Source of the DNA: Hebobacterum sp964559435 | GTDB lineage: Bacteria > Armatimonadota > Hebobacteria > Hebobacterales > Hebobacteraceae | Assembly (NCBI GenBank): GCA_964559435.1 | Contig: CAZLHI010000009.1 | Span: 1 to 64,000 of the forward strand | Length of the DNA stretch: 64,000 bases | Reading direction: 5' to 3' | In this document: positions 55,251 to 63,075 of the stretch, in pieces | Layout of the letters: the number at the start of each line of letters is the position of its first letter | How positions within the stretch are numbered: the stretch's first letter is position 1 | Translations under genes and position numbers: made by a program | Notes under the pieces: model-generated | Seen by the model: the letters and a program-made list of their open reading frames with translations, nothing else | What the model was told of the DNA's origin: nothing | The model's database searches: none

Positions 55251-56592
55251 CCGGTGGCGCGATGAGCACACGGCCGACCGCAGAAGGTGGCTGCTGACCC
55301 AGCGGTTTGGCGCAGCCGTCGCGGTCGGCGCGATGTGGCTTCTGCTTGGCGCGCTTTACCTTCCCCTCGTGTGGCTCGACCTCCTGTGGTGGGTCGCTCT
55401 CATCACGGCTGCGATCGCTGACATCGGCCTGCTGCGGCGCGCAGATCGAGTCACCGCCTCCCGCTCGGTCTCGGCGATTCTCTCCTTGGGCGCCGGCAAC
55501 AGAGTCGAACTCGTCCTCCGGAATCGGTCGGGGCAGGAGTTCGAAGTGATTGCCAGGGACGAACCGCCTCTCGATTTCGATTCCGGGGAGCTTCGCCTGC
55601 ACTGTCGGCTGCCGGGCAGTGGTGAATGCAGGCCGGGCTACGACGTGACGCCGCGGCGACGGGGAGACTACTCGTTTGGCCCTTTGGACGTTCGCTTGAC
55701 CACTGGTTTCGGCTTGCTCGGGAGGCAGCTCCGGTTCGACCTGGCGGAGTCGGTGAAGGTCTATCCGAATCTGGCGGCGATTCGCAAGTACCAGCTATCG
55801 GCTAAGAAGGAGCGCCTGCGTGATATTGGGGTCCGGTCGCTGCGGGCGCTCAGCATGGGAACGGAGTTCGAGTCCCTGCGCACGTACGTGTCGGGAGATG
55901 AACTGCGGCGAATCGACTGGAAGGCCACGGCAAGACGCGACGAACCCATCACCCGCCAGTATGACATCGAGCGCAGCCAGCACGTCGTCGTCTCGGTTGA
56001 CCTGGGCCGTACGATGCTAAGCGAGCTCGGCGTGCTGTCGAAGGCGGATCACGCGGTCAACGCGGCCGCGCTGCTGTGCCATGTTGCGGCCCGCTTGGGT
56101 GACTGGGTAGGGCTTTATGCCTTCTCCGCACACCCCATCCTCTTCGTTCCGCCGCGCAGGAACCAGTTCTCTCTCCTGCTCGAGTACCTCTACGGGCTGC
56201 AAGCGGAGCGCGTGGAGAGCGACTACAGTCGATGCTTCTTGGAGGCGGCCACCCGCATAAGAAAGCGCGCCCTCGTCGTCTTGCTCACAGACCTGATCGA
56301 CCCGGACTCCTCCGGCCGGCTCCTGCGCCATGTCGGGCTGCTGACCCGGCGTAACTTCGTGCTGTGTGCTGCACTCAGCGACTACGAGCTCTATGAGCTG
56401 TCAACTCGGTCGCCCGAGCGCGCGCGGGATCTGTATGAGCGAACCGTCGCGACGGAGTTGCTGGCGGATCGCCGGCGCGCCATTGCCGCGCTCTGGGATC
56501 GGGGCGCGGTCGCTTTCGACGCAACCCCGGAGAACCTTTCGGTGGCAGTAGTCAACCGCTACTTGGAGGTGAAGGCCAGGGCACGTCTCTAA
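55219..56592 (+). CDS. DUF58-domain protein (MoxR partner, VWA-like)
   Basis: 457 residues from a GTG at 55219 that overlaps moxR by 32 bp; no later start fits before the first helices (about 33-75). A VWA-like region carries SMGTEFESLRTYVSGDELRRIDWKATARRDEP, the DUF58 signature, then VVVSVDLGRTM. The canonical MIDAS DxSxS reads DLGRT, so metal binding is uncertain. SCORE: paired with MoxR it is a conserved module. The following SpoIIM gene is on the other strand, and its stop overlaps this gene's stop by four bases. Confidence 0.88.
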   Translation: MSSRPFQSQGSRWRDEHTADRRRWLLTQRFGAAVAVGAMWLLLGALYLPLVWLDLLWWVALITAAIADIGLLRRADRVTASRSVSAILSLGAGNRVELVLRNRSGQEFEVIARDEPPLDFDSGELRLHCRLPGSGECRPGYDVTPRRRGDYSFGPLDVRLTTGFGLLGRQLRFDLAESVKVYPNLAAIRKYQLSAKKERLRDIGVRSLRALSMGTEFESLRTYVSGDELRRIDWKATARRDEPITRQYDIERSQHVVVSVDLGRTMLSELGVLSKADHAVNAAALLCHVAARLGDWVGLYAFSAHPILFVPPRRNQFSLLLEYLYGLQAERVESDYSRCFLEAATRIRKRALVVLLTDLIDPDSSGRLLRHVGLLTRRNFVLCAALSDYELYELSTRSPERARDLYERTVATELLADRRRAIAALWDRGAVAFDATPENLSVAVVNRYLEVKARARL

Positions 56593-57566
56593 TGCTCGCT
56601 GCCCCGGCCAGGCAGCAGAACGTAGGCAGAGAAGCCAAGGGCCAAGAGAGTGGCCATCGCGAACTTGAGGACCGGCGGGACCACGGCGGGGGAGAAGAGC
56701 CCTTCGACAAGGCCGGCCACGAAGAGGAAAGCCACCACGCCGAGCATGAGAATGGCCGACTGCCTTCCGGCCAGCCGGAGGGCGTCCAGACGGCTGTGCT
56801 CGCCGGGGTCCACGATTGCGAACCCAAGCAGCATGCCGGCCGCTCCGGAGATGATGATCGCCGGGAGTTCGAGCACGCCGTGAGGCGCGACGAAGGCCCA
56901 GAAGTGCACCGCGGCTGGCGTCCGGCTCACGCCGGCCGCTATGACGCCCAAGACGAAGCCGTTGAAAAGCAGCACGAAGACGGTGCCGATGCCCAGCAGC
57001 ACACCCGTCGAGAACGCAAAGAATGAAACCTGCACGTTGTTGGCCATGACCAGCGAAGCTGCCACTGGGCGGACATCCGCCGGCAGCCAGTCCTGGCCGC
57101 CTTCGTGGCGTGCGGCAATAGACCTTACAGCGTCAGCCACGCCGGGTGAGACGAGGTCCATGGTATCCGGTCGCACGAGTGTGAGAGCTGCGCCGACAAG
57201 CGCGGCGGCACCGAACAGGCCCGCGCACAAGGCGATGAGCCTTGCATGATGCCGGAGCGTGCGCGGTAGTTCGCCGCGAAAGAAGCGCAGCACACCAGAC
57301 CAGCCGCCAGACTCGGAGACATAGAGCAGCCCGTAGGCGCGGCCGACCAGCCAGTTCAGCCGGTCCAGTTCCCGCCTGTCAAATCCGTGTGCCCGGGCGT
57401 GGGAGAGTTCGGACGCGACACGCCGATAGAGGCGGCCGAACTCCAGCAGCTCGGAATCGCTGAGGGCGCGCAGCCCGCGGAGGCGGGATGCGTGGCTCAC
57501 CAGCTCCTCCAGCCGCCCTACGCACTCCCCGCGCTCGTCAGCCGAGCTTCCTGCGCCGGCAGTCAT
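56589..57566 (-). CDS. SpoIIM/DUF95-family membrane protein
   Basis: 325 residues with a cytoplasmic helical N-terminus (about 1-105) and five to six membrane helices. The family block FVAPHGVLELPAIIISGAAGMLLGFA (shown as HGVLELPAIIISGAAG) is clear. Members outside spore-formers usually sit in MoxR/DUF58/RDD clusters as here, so no link to sporulation is implied. It is the only minus-strand gene of the cluster, convergent with DUF58 (overlapping stops) and divergent from the RDD gene (42 bp between starts), so a shared promoter region lies at 57567-57608. Confidence 0.88.
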   Translation of the reverse strand: MTAGAGSSADERGECVGRLEELVSHASRLRGLRALSDSELLEFGRLYRRVASELSHARAHGFDRRELDRLNWLVGRAYGLLYVSESGGWSGVLRFFRGELPRTLRHHARLIALCAGLFGAAALVGAALTLVRPDTMDLVSPGVADAVRSIAARHEGGQDWLPADVRPVAASLVMANNVQVSFFAFSTGVLLGIGTVFVLLFNGFVLGVIAAGVSRTPAAVHFWAFVAPHGVLELPAIIISGAAGMLLGFAIVDPGEHSRLDALRLAGRQSAILMLGVVAFLFVAGLVEGLFSPAVVPPVLKFAMATLLALGFSAYVLLPGRGSEH

Positions 57567-57608
57567 GGCTTGACAATCCGGACAAGGTAGGGTTGCATTT
57601 CATGTGAG

Positions 57609-58388
57609 ATGGGGCTAAGGGACACCAAGACAGTCGTCACCCCGGAGCAAGTGGCGGTAACCTATCGCATCGCTGGGATCGGGACTCGCTTCGCCGCCAT
57701 CCTGGTTGACACCTGCATCCAAGTGGTTGTCGGCATGGCCCTGCTCCTTGCGGCGGGCATCGGCCTCGCCGCCACTGAGGCGGCGCTGGACAGCGCGTCA
57801 CCGTGGCTGACCGCGCTCCTCGTCATGCTGGGATTCCTCATTGTGTGGGGTTATTTCATCTTCTGGGAAACGGCGTGGAGCGGCCGCACTCCCGGCAAGA
57901 GGCTGGCAGGGATTCGGGTGCTGCGCGACGGCGGGTACCCCATCGACTTCCGGGCGGCCTTCGTGCGCAACATATGCCGCTATGTTGACTTCCTCCCGGG
58001 CGGGTATGGGGTCGGTGCTCTTGTGATGTTCCTCAGCGCGGACTCGAAGCGCCTTGGAGACTATGTCGCCGGCACCATCGTGGTGGTCGACTCGCCACGG
58101 CCGGCCGGCCCGGCACAGGCTGATACCCGGCGTACGGCCGAGTACCAGGTGCTCGGTGACCCATCTACTCTGAACCTGCGGGCTATCGGAAAGGATGAGC
58201 TGGCCGTGGTCGATCAATTCCTCGCGAGGCGCGAAGGATTGCTCGCCGACGCGCGCAGGAAACTCGCACGCGAGATCGCCGCCCGGGTGATGAGCGCGCT
58301 CGGCATGGACGCCCCCCTGGACGACTATCCGTACGAGAGGTTCCTGGAGGAGTTGGTGGCGGCCTGCCGCGAACGCGCCGACATGTGA
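57609..58388 (+). CDS. RDD-family membrane protein
   Basis: 259 residues. The RDD signature is present: GIGTRFAAILVDTCIQ with conserved Arg and Asp in the first helix, WETAWSGRTPGKRLAGIRVL in the loop, and DSKRLGDYVAGTIVV. Three to four membrane spans and a soluble helical C-terminal part of about 100 residues are predicted. RDD proteins are often co-located with SpoIIM, DUF58 and MoxR, and some act as ion transporters. Only a short divergent region separates it from the SpoIIM gene, and its ribosome site is weak. Confidence 0.87.
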   Translation: MGLRDTKTVVTPEQVAVTYRIAGIGTRFAAILVDTCIQVVVGMALLLAAGIGLAATEAALDSASPWLTALLVMLGFLIVWGYFIFWETAWSGRTPGKRLAGIRVLRDGGYPIDFRAAFVRNICRYVDFLPGGYGVGALVMFLSADSKRLGDYVAGTIVVVDSPRPAGPAQADTRRTAEYQVLGDPSTLNLRAIGKDELAVVDQFLARREGLLADARRKLAREIAARVMSALGMDAPLDDYPYERFLEELVAACRERADM

Positions 58389-58548
58389 TCACGGTGGAGC
58401 GGCTGGGCCGACGCTCGCTGGCAGCGTTGATGGAGACCGCCAGGTACCGAGACTGCGGCCGGCGCAGCAAGCAGTGAGGCCACCTGGCAGTGTCCCCTGC
58501 GGCCCCTCCAGAGGCGGAGAGCCTCTGCCAGCAAGAAAACAAGCAGGA

Positions 58549-58620
58549 TGACGGAACCTTCCGTCAAATCACAGCGTCAATACAGCGATCCGGCCGGCCC
58601 CGTCATCGCGCGGGGGCCGG
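58549..58620 (+). terminator. Stem-loops after the RDD gene
   Basis: TGACGGAA-CC-TTCCGTCA (58549-58566) and CCGGCCCC ... GGGGGCCGG (58594-58620) are two GC-rich hairpins in the 280-bp gap before the next operon. A shorter hairpin CAGAGGC-GGAGA-GCCTCTG lies at about 58509-58527. No T-run follows, so termination is possible but unproven. Confidence 0.35.
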
Positions 58621-58669
58621 TGAGCGAACATGAGCCGAGCGGCCGGTGCCGCCCGGCTTAAGGTGGCCG

Positions 58670-59749
58670 ATGACGCGAAGAAACCTCCTCTTGATCGTGT
58701 TTGTCGTGTTGGCCGCTGCGGTCGTCTTCGCGCATGTCCGAGCGGGGCGGCCGCGCGTGGTCGCCCGAGGCGAGGGTGCGTCCGTCTCGGTCCCTGCGAG
58801 CGACGGCCGCTTTCTTCTCTGGCTAGAGACAGATGATGGCGAAGCGCGCCTGGTGTCTCTCGGGCGCTTCCCTCGGAGGACCCATGCTGTCTTCACCTCC
58901 TCCCATCTTTCGGGGCTGGCTGTGGCAGACGGCGCCGCCTTTGTCACGCGAGCGTTACACTCTGAGGGTGAAGAGCGGGGCGCCGAGCTGCTTCGCATCG
59001 ACCTCAAAGATGGCGCGGTGGAGGTCCTGTCGCCACTACCGCGCGCGGCTGAGCAGATCGTGTGCGGCGACGGCTTCCTCTGCTGGCGGGAGTACCGCGA
59101 CTCGTCCCTGCCAGCAGTGCCTTTTGTCGTCGCTGCTGCTCCGCTTCACGTGCTCCGGGTGTGCTCGGAGACCCCCGGCGAGGTGACGACTGCGGCGGTC
59201 CTGCCCGCCGAACCCCAAGGCGCCAGAGACGATGTCGAGTTGGTGGGCATCGCCGACGGCCGCGTCTACTGGGTCGAACGCGCGACCAAAGGCGGGGCGG
59301 CCCAAACCGCGATCCGCCACACGGTGCCTCCCGACGGCCAGCCACAGACGCTGACTGAGGAGCCCGGGCGGCGCTCGGCTGTGCTCCTGGACGGGAGCCT
59401 GCTGTGGACAGCGCCCTCGGAGGAATGTCCGGAGCAAGCAGTGCTCGCCTCGGTAAAGCGTTTACCGCTTGGCGAGACCGACGCTGAGATCATCGCCGAC
59501 TGGCTCAACGCGGAGGCCGGGCTCCTGGCCTCCTCCGGTCAGGCCTGGGTCCAGGAGCGGCACCGGCTCTGGCGACTTGGGCTCCAGCGCGGTCAGCAGC
59601 GCGTTCAGGCGACCGGCCCGCCCGGAATTGTGGACACGTGTGTGCTGGGCGGCGAGCAGTACCTAGTCCTGCGAAGAGGCACCGAAGTTGTCCTCGCAAG
59701 GAGGCCGCTCACCTGGTCGGCGCGGTTGCTCCGCTCACTCACGCCCTGA
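58670..59749 (+). CDS. Membrane-anchored beta-propeller-like protein of unknown function
   Basis: 359 residues from the ATG at 58670 (AAGGTGG upstream). An N-terminal signal anchor (NLLLIVFVVLAAAVVFAHV) precedes repeats of about 45 residues with the pattern DGRFLLWLE, DGAAFVTRAL, DGFLCWREY, DGRVYWVER, DGSLLWTAP, characteristic of WD40-like or DUF5050-like propellers. No enzyme motif was seen. It lies 19 bp ahead of the NHL-repeat gene and begins the ABC exporter operon. Confidence 0.75.
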   Translation: MTRRNLLLIVFVVLAAAVVFAHVRAGRPRVVARGEGASVSVPASDGRFLLWLETDDGEARLVSLGRFPRRTHAVFTSSHLSGLAVADGAAFVTRALHSEGEERGAELLRIDLKDGAVEVLSPLPRAAEQIVCGDGFLCWREYRDSSLPAVPFVVAAAPLHVLRVCSETPGEVTTAAVLPAEPQGARDDVELVGIADGRVYWVERATKGGAAQTAIRHTVPPDGQPQTLTEEPGRRSAVLLDGSLLWTAPSEECPEQAVLASVKRLPLGETDAEIIADWLNAEAGLLASSGQAWVQERHRLWRLGLQRGQQRVQATGPPGIVDTCVLGGEQYLVLRRGTEVVLARRPLTWSARLLRSLTP

Positions 59750-59768
59750 AGATGCCGAGGTGCAGCGA

Positions 59769-60929
59769 ATGAGGAAGGAAGTCAACCCGGTTGTCGCGTT
59801 CCTCGGAATCCTGATTGCTCTGACCGTCGTTCAGGTCGTCTACTGGCGCGGCCTCATTGGCGGGCCGCCGGAGCCCCGGGGCAAGCGCGGCCCCACTGGC
59901 CCGACGACAGGTGACGAGTCGGTCGCTCCGAGGGGGTCGCTCGACATCTCAGTAACCACGCTCGCGGGCGAGCCCGAACCGGGACATCGAGATGGAGCTG
60001 CCGATAGAGCACGCTTCGACGGCCCGGCTGCAATCGCTGCCGGCCGCGCGGGGGCGACTTACATTGCCGACAGTCGGAACCATTGCGTTCGCGCCTTGTC
60101 GGCCGACGGCCAGGTAGAGACCGTAGCCGGAGCGCCGGGCGTGTCCGGCTTCGTAGATGGGCCCGCCGAGAAGGCCCTCTTCTTCGCGCCCGCGGGGCTC
60201 GCAGTTGCAGCCGACGGCAGCCTCCTGGTGGCCGACACAGGTAACCACTGCGTCCGGCGGATCACCCCGGCCGGGCTGGTGACCACCTATGCCGGGAGCG
60301 CCGCAGAGCGCGACGACCTGGGCCGGCCGCTCGGCGGCTACCGAGACGGCCCGGCCGGCGACGCTCGGTTCTGCTATCCTGTGGGGATTGCAGTTGACCG
60401 CCGTGGGTTCGCCTATGTGGCTGATACGGGGAACAGTGGAATCCGCTGCATTTCGCCGACGGGTCAGGTTTCCACGCTGCGGATGAATGGAGACGAGCCG
60501 CCGGAAGCCCCAACGCACCTTGCCATCGCACCGGATGGCCGGCTCTGGGTGGCGGATACAGCGGGTGGCGCGCTGTGGGTGGGTCCGACAGACGGCCCGC
60601 TCAAGCGCTGGCGCCCGCAAGGCGAGGACGTGTTTGCGTCACCTTCAGGTATTGCCGCGGCCCAGTTCCCACCGACGCGGCGCGCCATTGTTGTTGCCGA
60701 CAGCAAAGGCAATTGCCTGTGGCAGATCGAGGGCAACGAGGTGTTGCTGCTCGCGGGCGAGCTCGGCCGTGAAGCCGCCGGCTGGCAGGACGGCAGCGGG
60801 GAGACGGCGCGATTCGCATCACCTGTCGGCCTCGCCGCTGGGCCGAAGGGCGAGGTCTATGTCGCGGACTTTGGCAACAACTGCCTGCGGCGCGTGCAGT
60901 TGGGCAAACACAGTGAGGAGGTCGGCTGA
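59769..60929 (+). CDS. Membrane-anchored NHL-repeat beta-propeller protein
   Basis: 386 residues from the ATG at 59769 (GAGGTGC upstream). A signal anchor (VAFLGILIALTVVQVVYW) and low-complexity linker are followed by NHL repeats: YIADSRNHCVRALSADGQV, LVADTGNHCVRRITPAGLV, YVADTGNSGIRCISPTGQV, WVADTAGGALW and VYVADFGNNCLRRV, about five blades. NHL propellers bind peptides or nucleotides. The stop is immediately followed by the GTG of the ABC ATPase, so the two are co-translated. It probably faces the extracytoplasmic side and works with the transporter. Confidence 0.87.
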   Translation: MRKEVNPVVAFLGILIALTVVQVVYWRGLIGGPPEPRGKRGPTGPTTGDESVAPRGSLDISVTTLAGEPEPGHRDGAADRARFDGPAAIAAGRAGATYIADSRNHCVRALSADGQVETVAGAPGVSGFVDGPAEKALFFAPAGLAVAADGSLLVADTGNHCVRRITPAGLVTTYAGSAAERDDLGRPLGGYRDGPAGDARFCYPVGIAVDRRGFAYVADTGNSGIRCISPTGQVSTLRMNGDEPPEAPTHLAIAPDGRLWVADTAGGALWVGPTDGPLKRWRPQGEDVFASPSGIAAAQFPPTRRAIVVADSKGNCLWQIEGNEVLLLAGELGREAAGWQDGSGETARFASPVGLAAGPKGEVYVADFGNNCLRRVQLGKHSEEVG

Positions 60930-61820
60930 GTGCAGATTGAAATCCGAGGCCTGCGCAAGGTGTATCCGGGAGGCGTGGTGGCCCTCGAAGGTCTCGACCT
61001 CTCGATCCCGCCCGGCGTATTCGGGCTGTTGGGCCCGAACGGCTCCGGCAAGACAACGCTCATGCGCATCCTGGCGACGCTCCTGGAGCCTACCGCGGGT
61101 GAGGTCACGGTGGATGGCTGTGACGTTCGGCGAGACCGGTCGGCGATTCGCAACATGCTCGGCTACATGCCGCAAGAGTTCGGGTTCTATCCCACGCTCA
61201 CCGCATATGAGACCCTCGACTACCTCGCTCTTCTCTGTCGCATCAATGACCCCACAGAGCGACGCTCGCGCATTCAGGAAGCCTTGGGAAGAGCCAACCT
61301 CGAAGAGTACGCTGCGCGCAGAGTCGGCACTTTCTCCGGCGGAATGAAGCAGCGGCTGGGCGTCGCGCAAGCGCTGCTCGGCGACCCGCCCGTGCTGATC
61401 GTTGACGAGCCGACGGCCGGCCTCGACCCGGAGGAGCGAATCCGGCTGCGCAGCCTTCTCGTCGAGCTCGCCGCCGGTCGCATCGTCATCCTGTCCACTC
61501 ATATCGTGACCGATGTCGAGGTGACCGCCGAGCGGCTCGCCATCCTGCATCGCGGGCGGTGTCTCTTCTCGGGCCGGGTATCGGACTTGCTGGCGCCGCT
61601 TGCCGGCAAGACATGGGTGATAGATATTGACGAGACAGAGCTCTCCCAGGTCAGGCAGGATTCCTTCGTGACCGGCGTCTTTCGTTCGGCAACCGGGATG
61701 CAGGTCCGGGTCATCGCCGAGGAGATGTCGCATCCGCGGGGCCAGCTTGCAGCCCCGACACTGGACGACGCGTACGTGTCTGCCATGCAGCAGGAGGCCG
61801 AGTTCGTTGAGCTGCAGTGA
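60930..61820 (+). CDS. ABC transporter ATP-binding protein (ABC-2 type exporter)
   Basis: 296 residues from the GTG at 60930, right after the NHL stop, with AGGAGGTC upstream. Walker A is LLGPNGSGKTTL (33-43), the Q-loop YMPQEFGFYP, the ABC signature FSGGMKQRLGVAQAL, and Walker B LIVDEPTAGLDP. It belongs to the CcmA/DrrA group that powers ABC-2 permeases, two of which follow in the operon. The C-terminal 70 residues are the regulatory tail of such ATPases. Substrate unknown. Confidence 0.95.
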   Translation: MQIEIRGLRKVYPGGVVALEGLDLSIPPGVFGLLGPNGSGKTTLMRILATLLEPTAGEVTVDGCDVRRDRSAIRNMLGYMPQEFGFYPTLTAYETLDYLALLCRINDPTERRSRIQEALGRANLEEYAARRVGTFSGGMKQRLGVAQALLGDPPVLIVDEPTAGLDPEERIRLRSLLVELAAGRIVILSTHIVTDVEVTAERLAILHRGRCLFSGRVSDLLAPLAGKTWVIDIDETELSQVRQDSFVTGVFRSATGMQVRVIAEEMSHPRGQLAAPTLDDAYVSAMQQEAEFVELQ

Positions 61821-63075
61821 CCTCCGCGCGTGGGCCGCGGTCGCCAGGCGGGAGTGGCAGGTCTCCCGGCGGTCTCCCGCGTTTTGGACGGTGGCGGCTC
61901 TCGGGGCCGTCCTCGCAATGTGGCGCTCGAGCGCGCCGGGCACGAGCGCCGCGTTGGCAGCCTACCAGACCGAGCAGGTCATCGTGCTCGGCGTAGGGGT
62001 CATCGCCATTTTGCTCTCAGGGTCGGCCGCGGCCCGCGATCATCGCCGACTCTGTCAGGAGCTCGTCTTCGCCAAGTCCCAGGGCACCACAGCTTCCCTC
62101 ATCATGGCCCGCTTTGTCGCCGCGGCCCTCTGCATGCTCACTGTTGCGGCAATCGTGCTCACAGCATCCGCGCTCACCCAGCGGGCCCTCGGAGGGACCC
62201 CGCTCCGACTCGCCCCTTACCTAGCGGCCCTCGCGCGCTCGGCGGTCCCAATCGCCCTGGCCGCCACCCTTGGTTTCGCTCTCGCCAGCCTCTTCACCAC
62301 GCCTCTCGCCGGCGGAGTCGCCGCCATCTATTGGGTCGCGGTCCCGCTCGCCCGATCTCACATACCCATCGCCTTCGACTTCACTCTCTCCCAGCACTGG
62401 CCGCTTTCCGTTCTGCTCATCCTCGCTTTCATCATGCTGACAGCAGGTCTGCACGCTTACCCAGTTCGCAGCGATCGCCGTCGCGCGCGGCATCTGGTGT
62501 GTGCGTCGGTGGTCCTCTTCGCGGCCGCGGCCTTGGCCGCCTTCGGGATTGCCTCGGCTGGAGACGACGGTTTGCTTGGGCCAGACCCTGTCCTCGCCGC
62601 CATGGCGAGCCAGACCAGTGAGAGGCACCGCAGAGCGCCCGGGTTCTGGCTGCCCGACCCAAACGGCCGCATTGTCGGCCTGAGTGACTTCTTCGGCCGG
62701 CCGGTCCTACTCGTTTTCTGGGGCCCCGGTGCGCCCAGGTCGGCCCGCGCGCTGGCTGTCGTCCGCGAAGTGGCCGCTCGCCATCGGGACGCGAGTCTCG
62801 CCGCTATCGCGGTCTGCCTCGACCGAGATGCTGAGACGCTAGGCGCCTTCGTGCCGGAGGCCGGCGACGACGTCGTCCTACTGTGGGATCGCGGCCGCCA
62901 TTTCGGTGACGGCCTCGAGTGGTCGGACTCACCTGCAGCCGTCAGCTACGAGGTCACTGAAGTGCCCACTGCAGTCCTGCTCGACCAAGGCCACAACATC
63001 GTCCAGGTGTTTGCGGGAGAAGACGGCCTCGATCTGGTCCAGCCCGCGCTCTCTCGCCTTGTAGGTAAGGAATGA
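61807..63075 (+). CDS. ABC-2-type permease fused to a redoxin-like domain
   Basis: 422 residues from a TTG at 61807 (GGAGG ten bases upstream), overlapping the ATPase gene by 14 bp. Six membrane helices (about 25-255) with the ABC-2 permease layout, then a C-terminal soluble domain (about 270-422) starting HRRAPGFWLPDPNGRIVGLSDF. That is the AhpC/TlpA thioredoxin-fold pattern: FGRPVLLVFWGPGAPRS, VICL-type strand AIAVCLDRD, and EVPTAVLLDQ with the cis-proline. The WCxxC active site reads WGPGAPRS and has no cysteine, so it cannot do thiol exchange. The fusion is unusual. It overlaps the next permease by four bases. Confidence 0.85.
   Translation: MSCSDLRAWAAVARREWQVSRRSPAFWTVAALGAVLAMWRSSAPGTSAALAAYQTEQVIVLGVGVIAILLSGSAAARDHRRLCQELVFAKSQGTTASLIMARFVAAALCMLTVAAIVLTASALTQRALGGTPLRLAPYLAALARSAVPIALAATLGFALASLFTTPLAGGVAAIYWVAVPLARSHIPIAFDFTLSQHWPLSVLLILAFIMLTAGLHAYPVRSDRRRARHLVCASVVLFAAAALAAFGIASAGDDGLLGPDPVLAAMASQTSERHRRAPGFWLPDPNGRIVGLSDFFGRPVLLVFWGPGAPRSARALAVVREVAARHRDASLAAIAVCLDRDAETLGAFVPEAGDDVVLLWDRGRHFGDGLEWSDSPAAVSYEVTEVPTAVLLDQGHNIVQVFAGEDGLDLVQPALSRLVGKE

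Noticed and set aside
54027..55271. Minus-strand frame covering the MoxR gene
   Set aside because: Antisense to an intact AAA+ ATPase.
60819..61943. Minus-strand frame covering the ABC ATPase gene
   Set aside because: Antisense to a gene with all ABC motifs.
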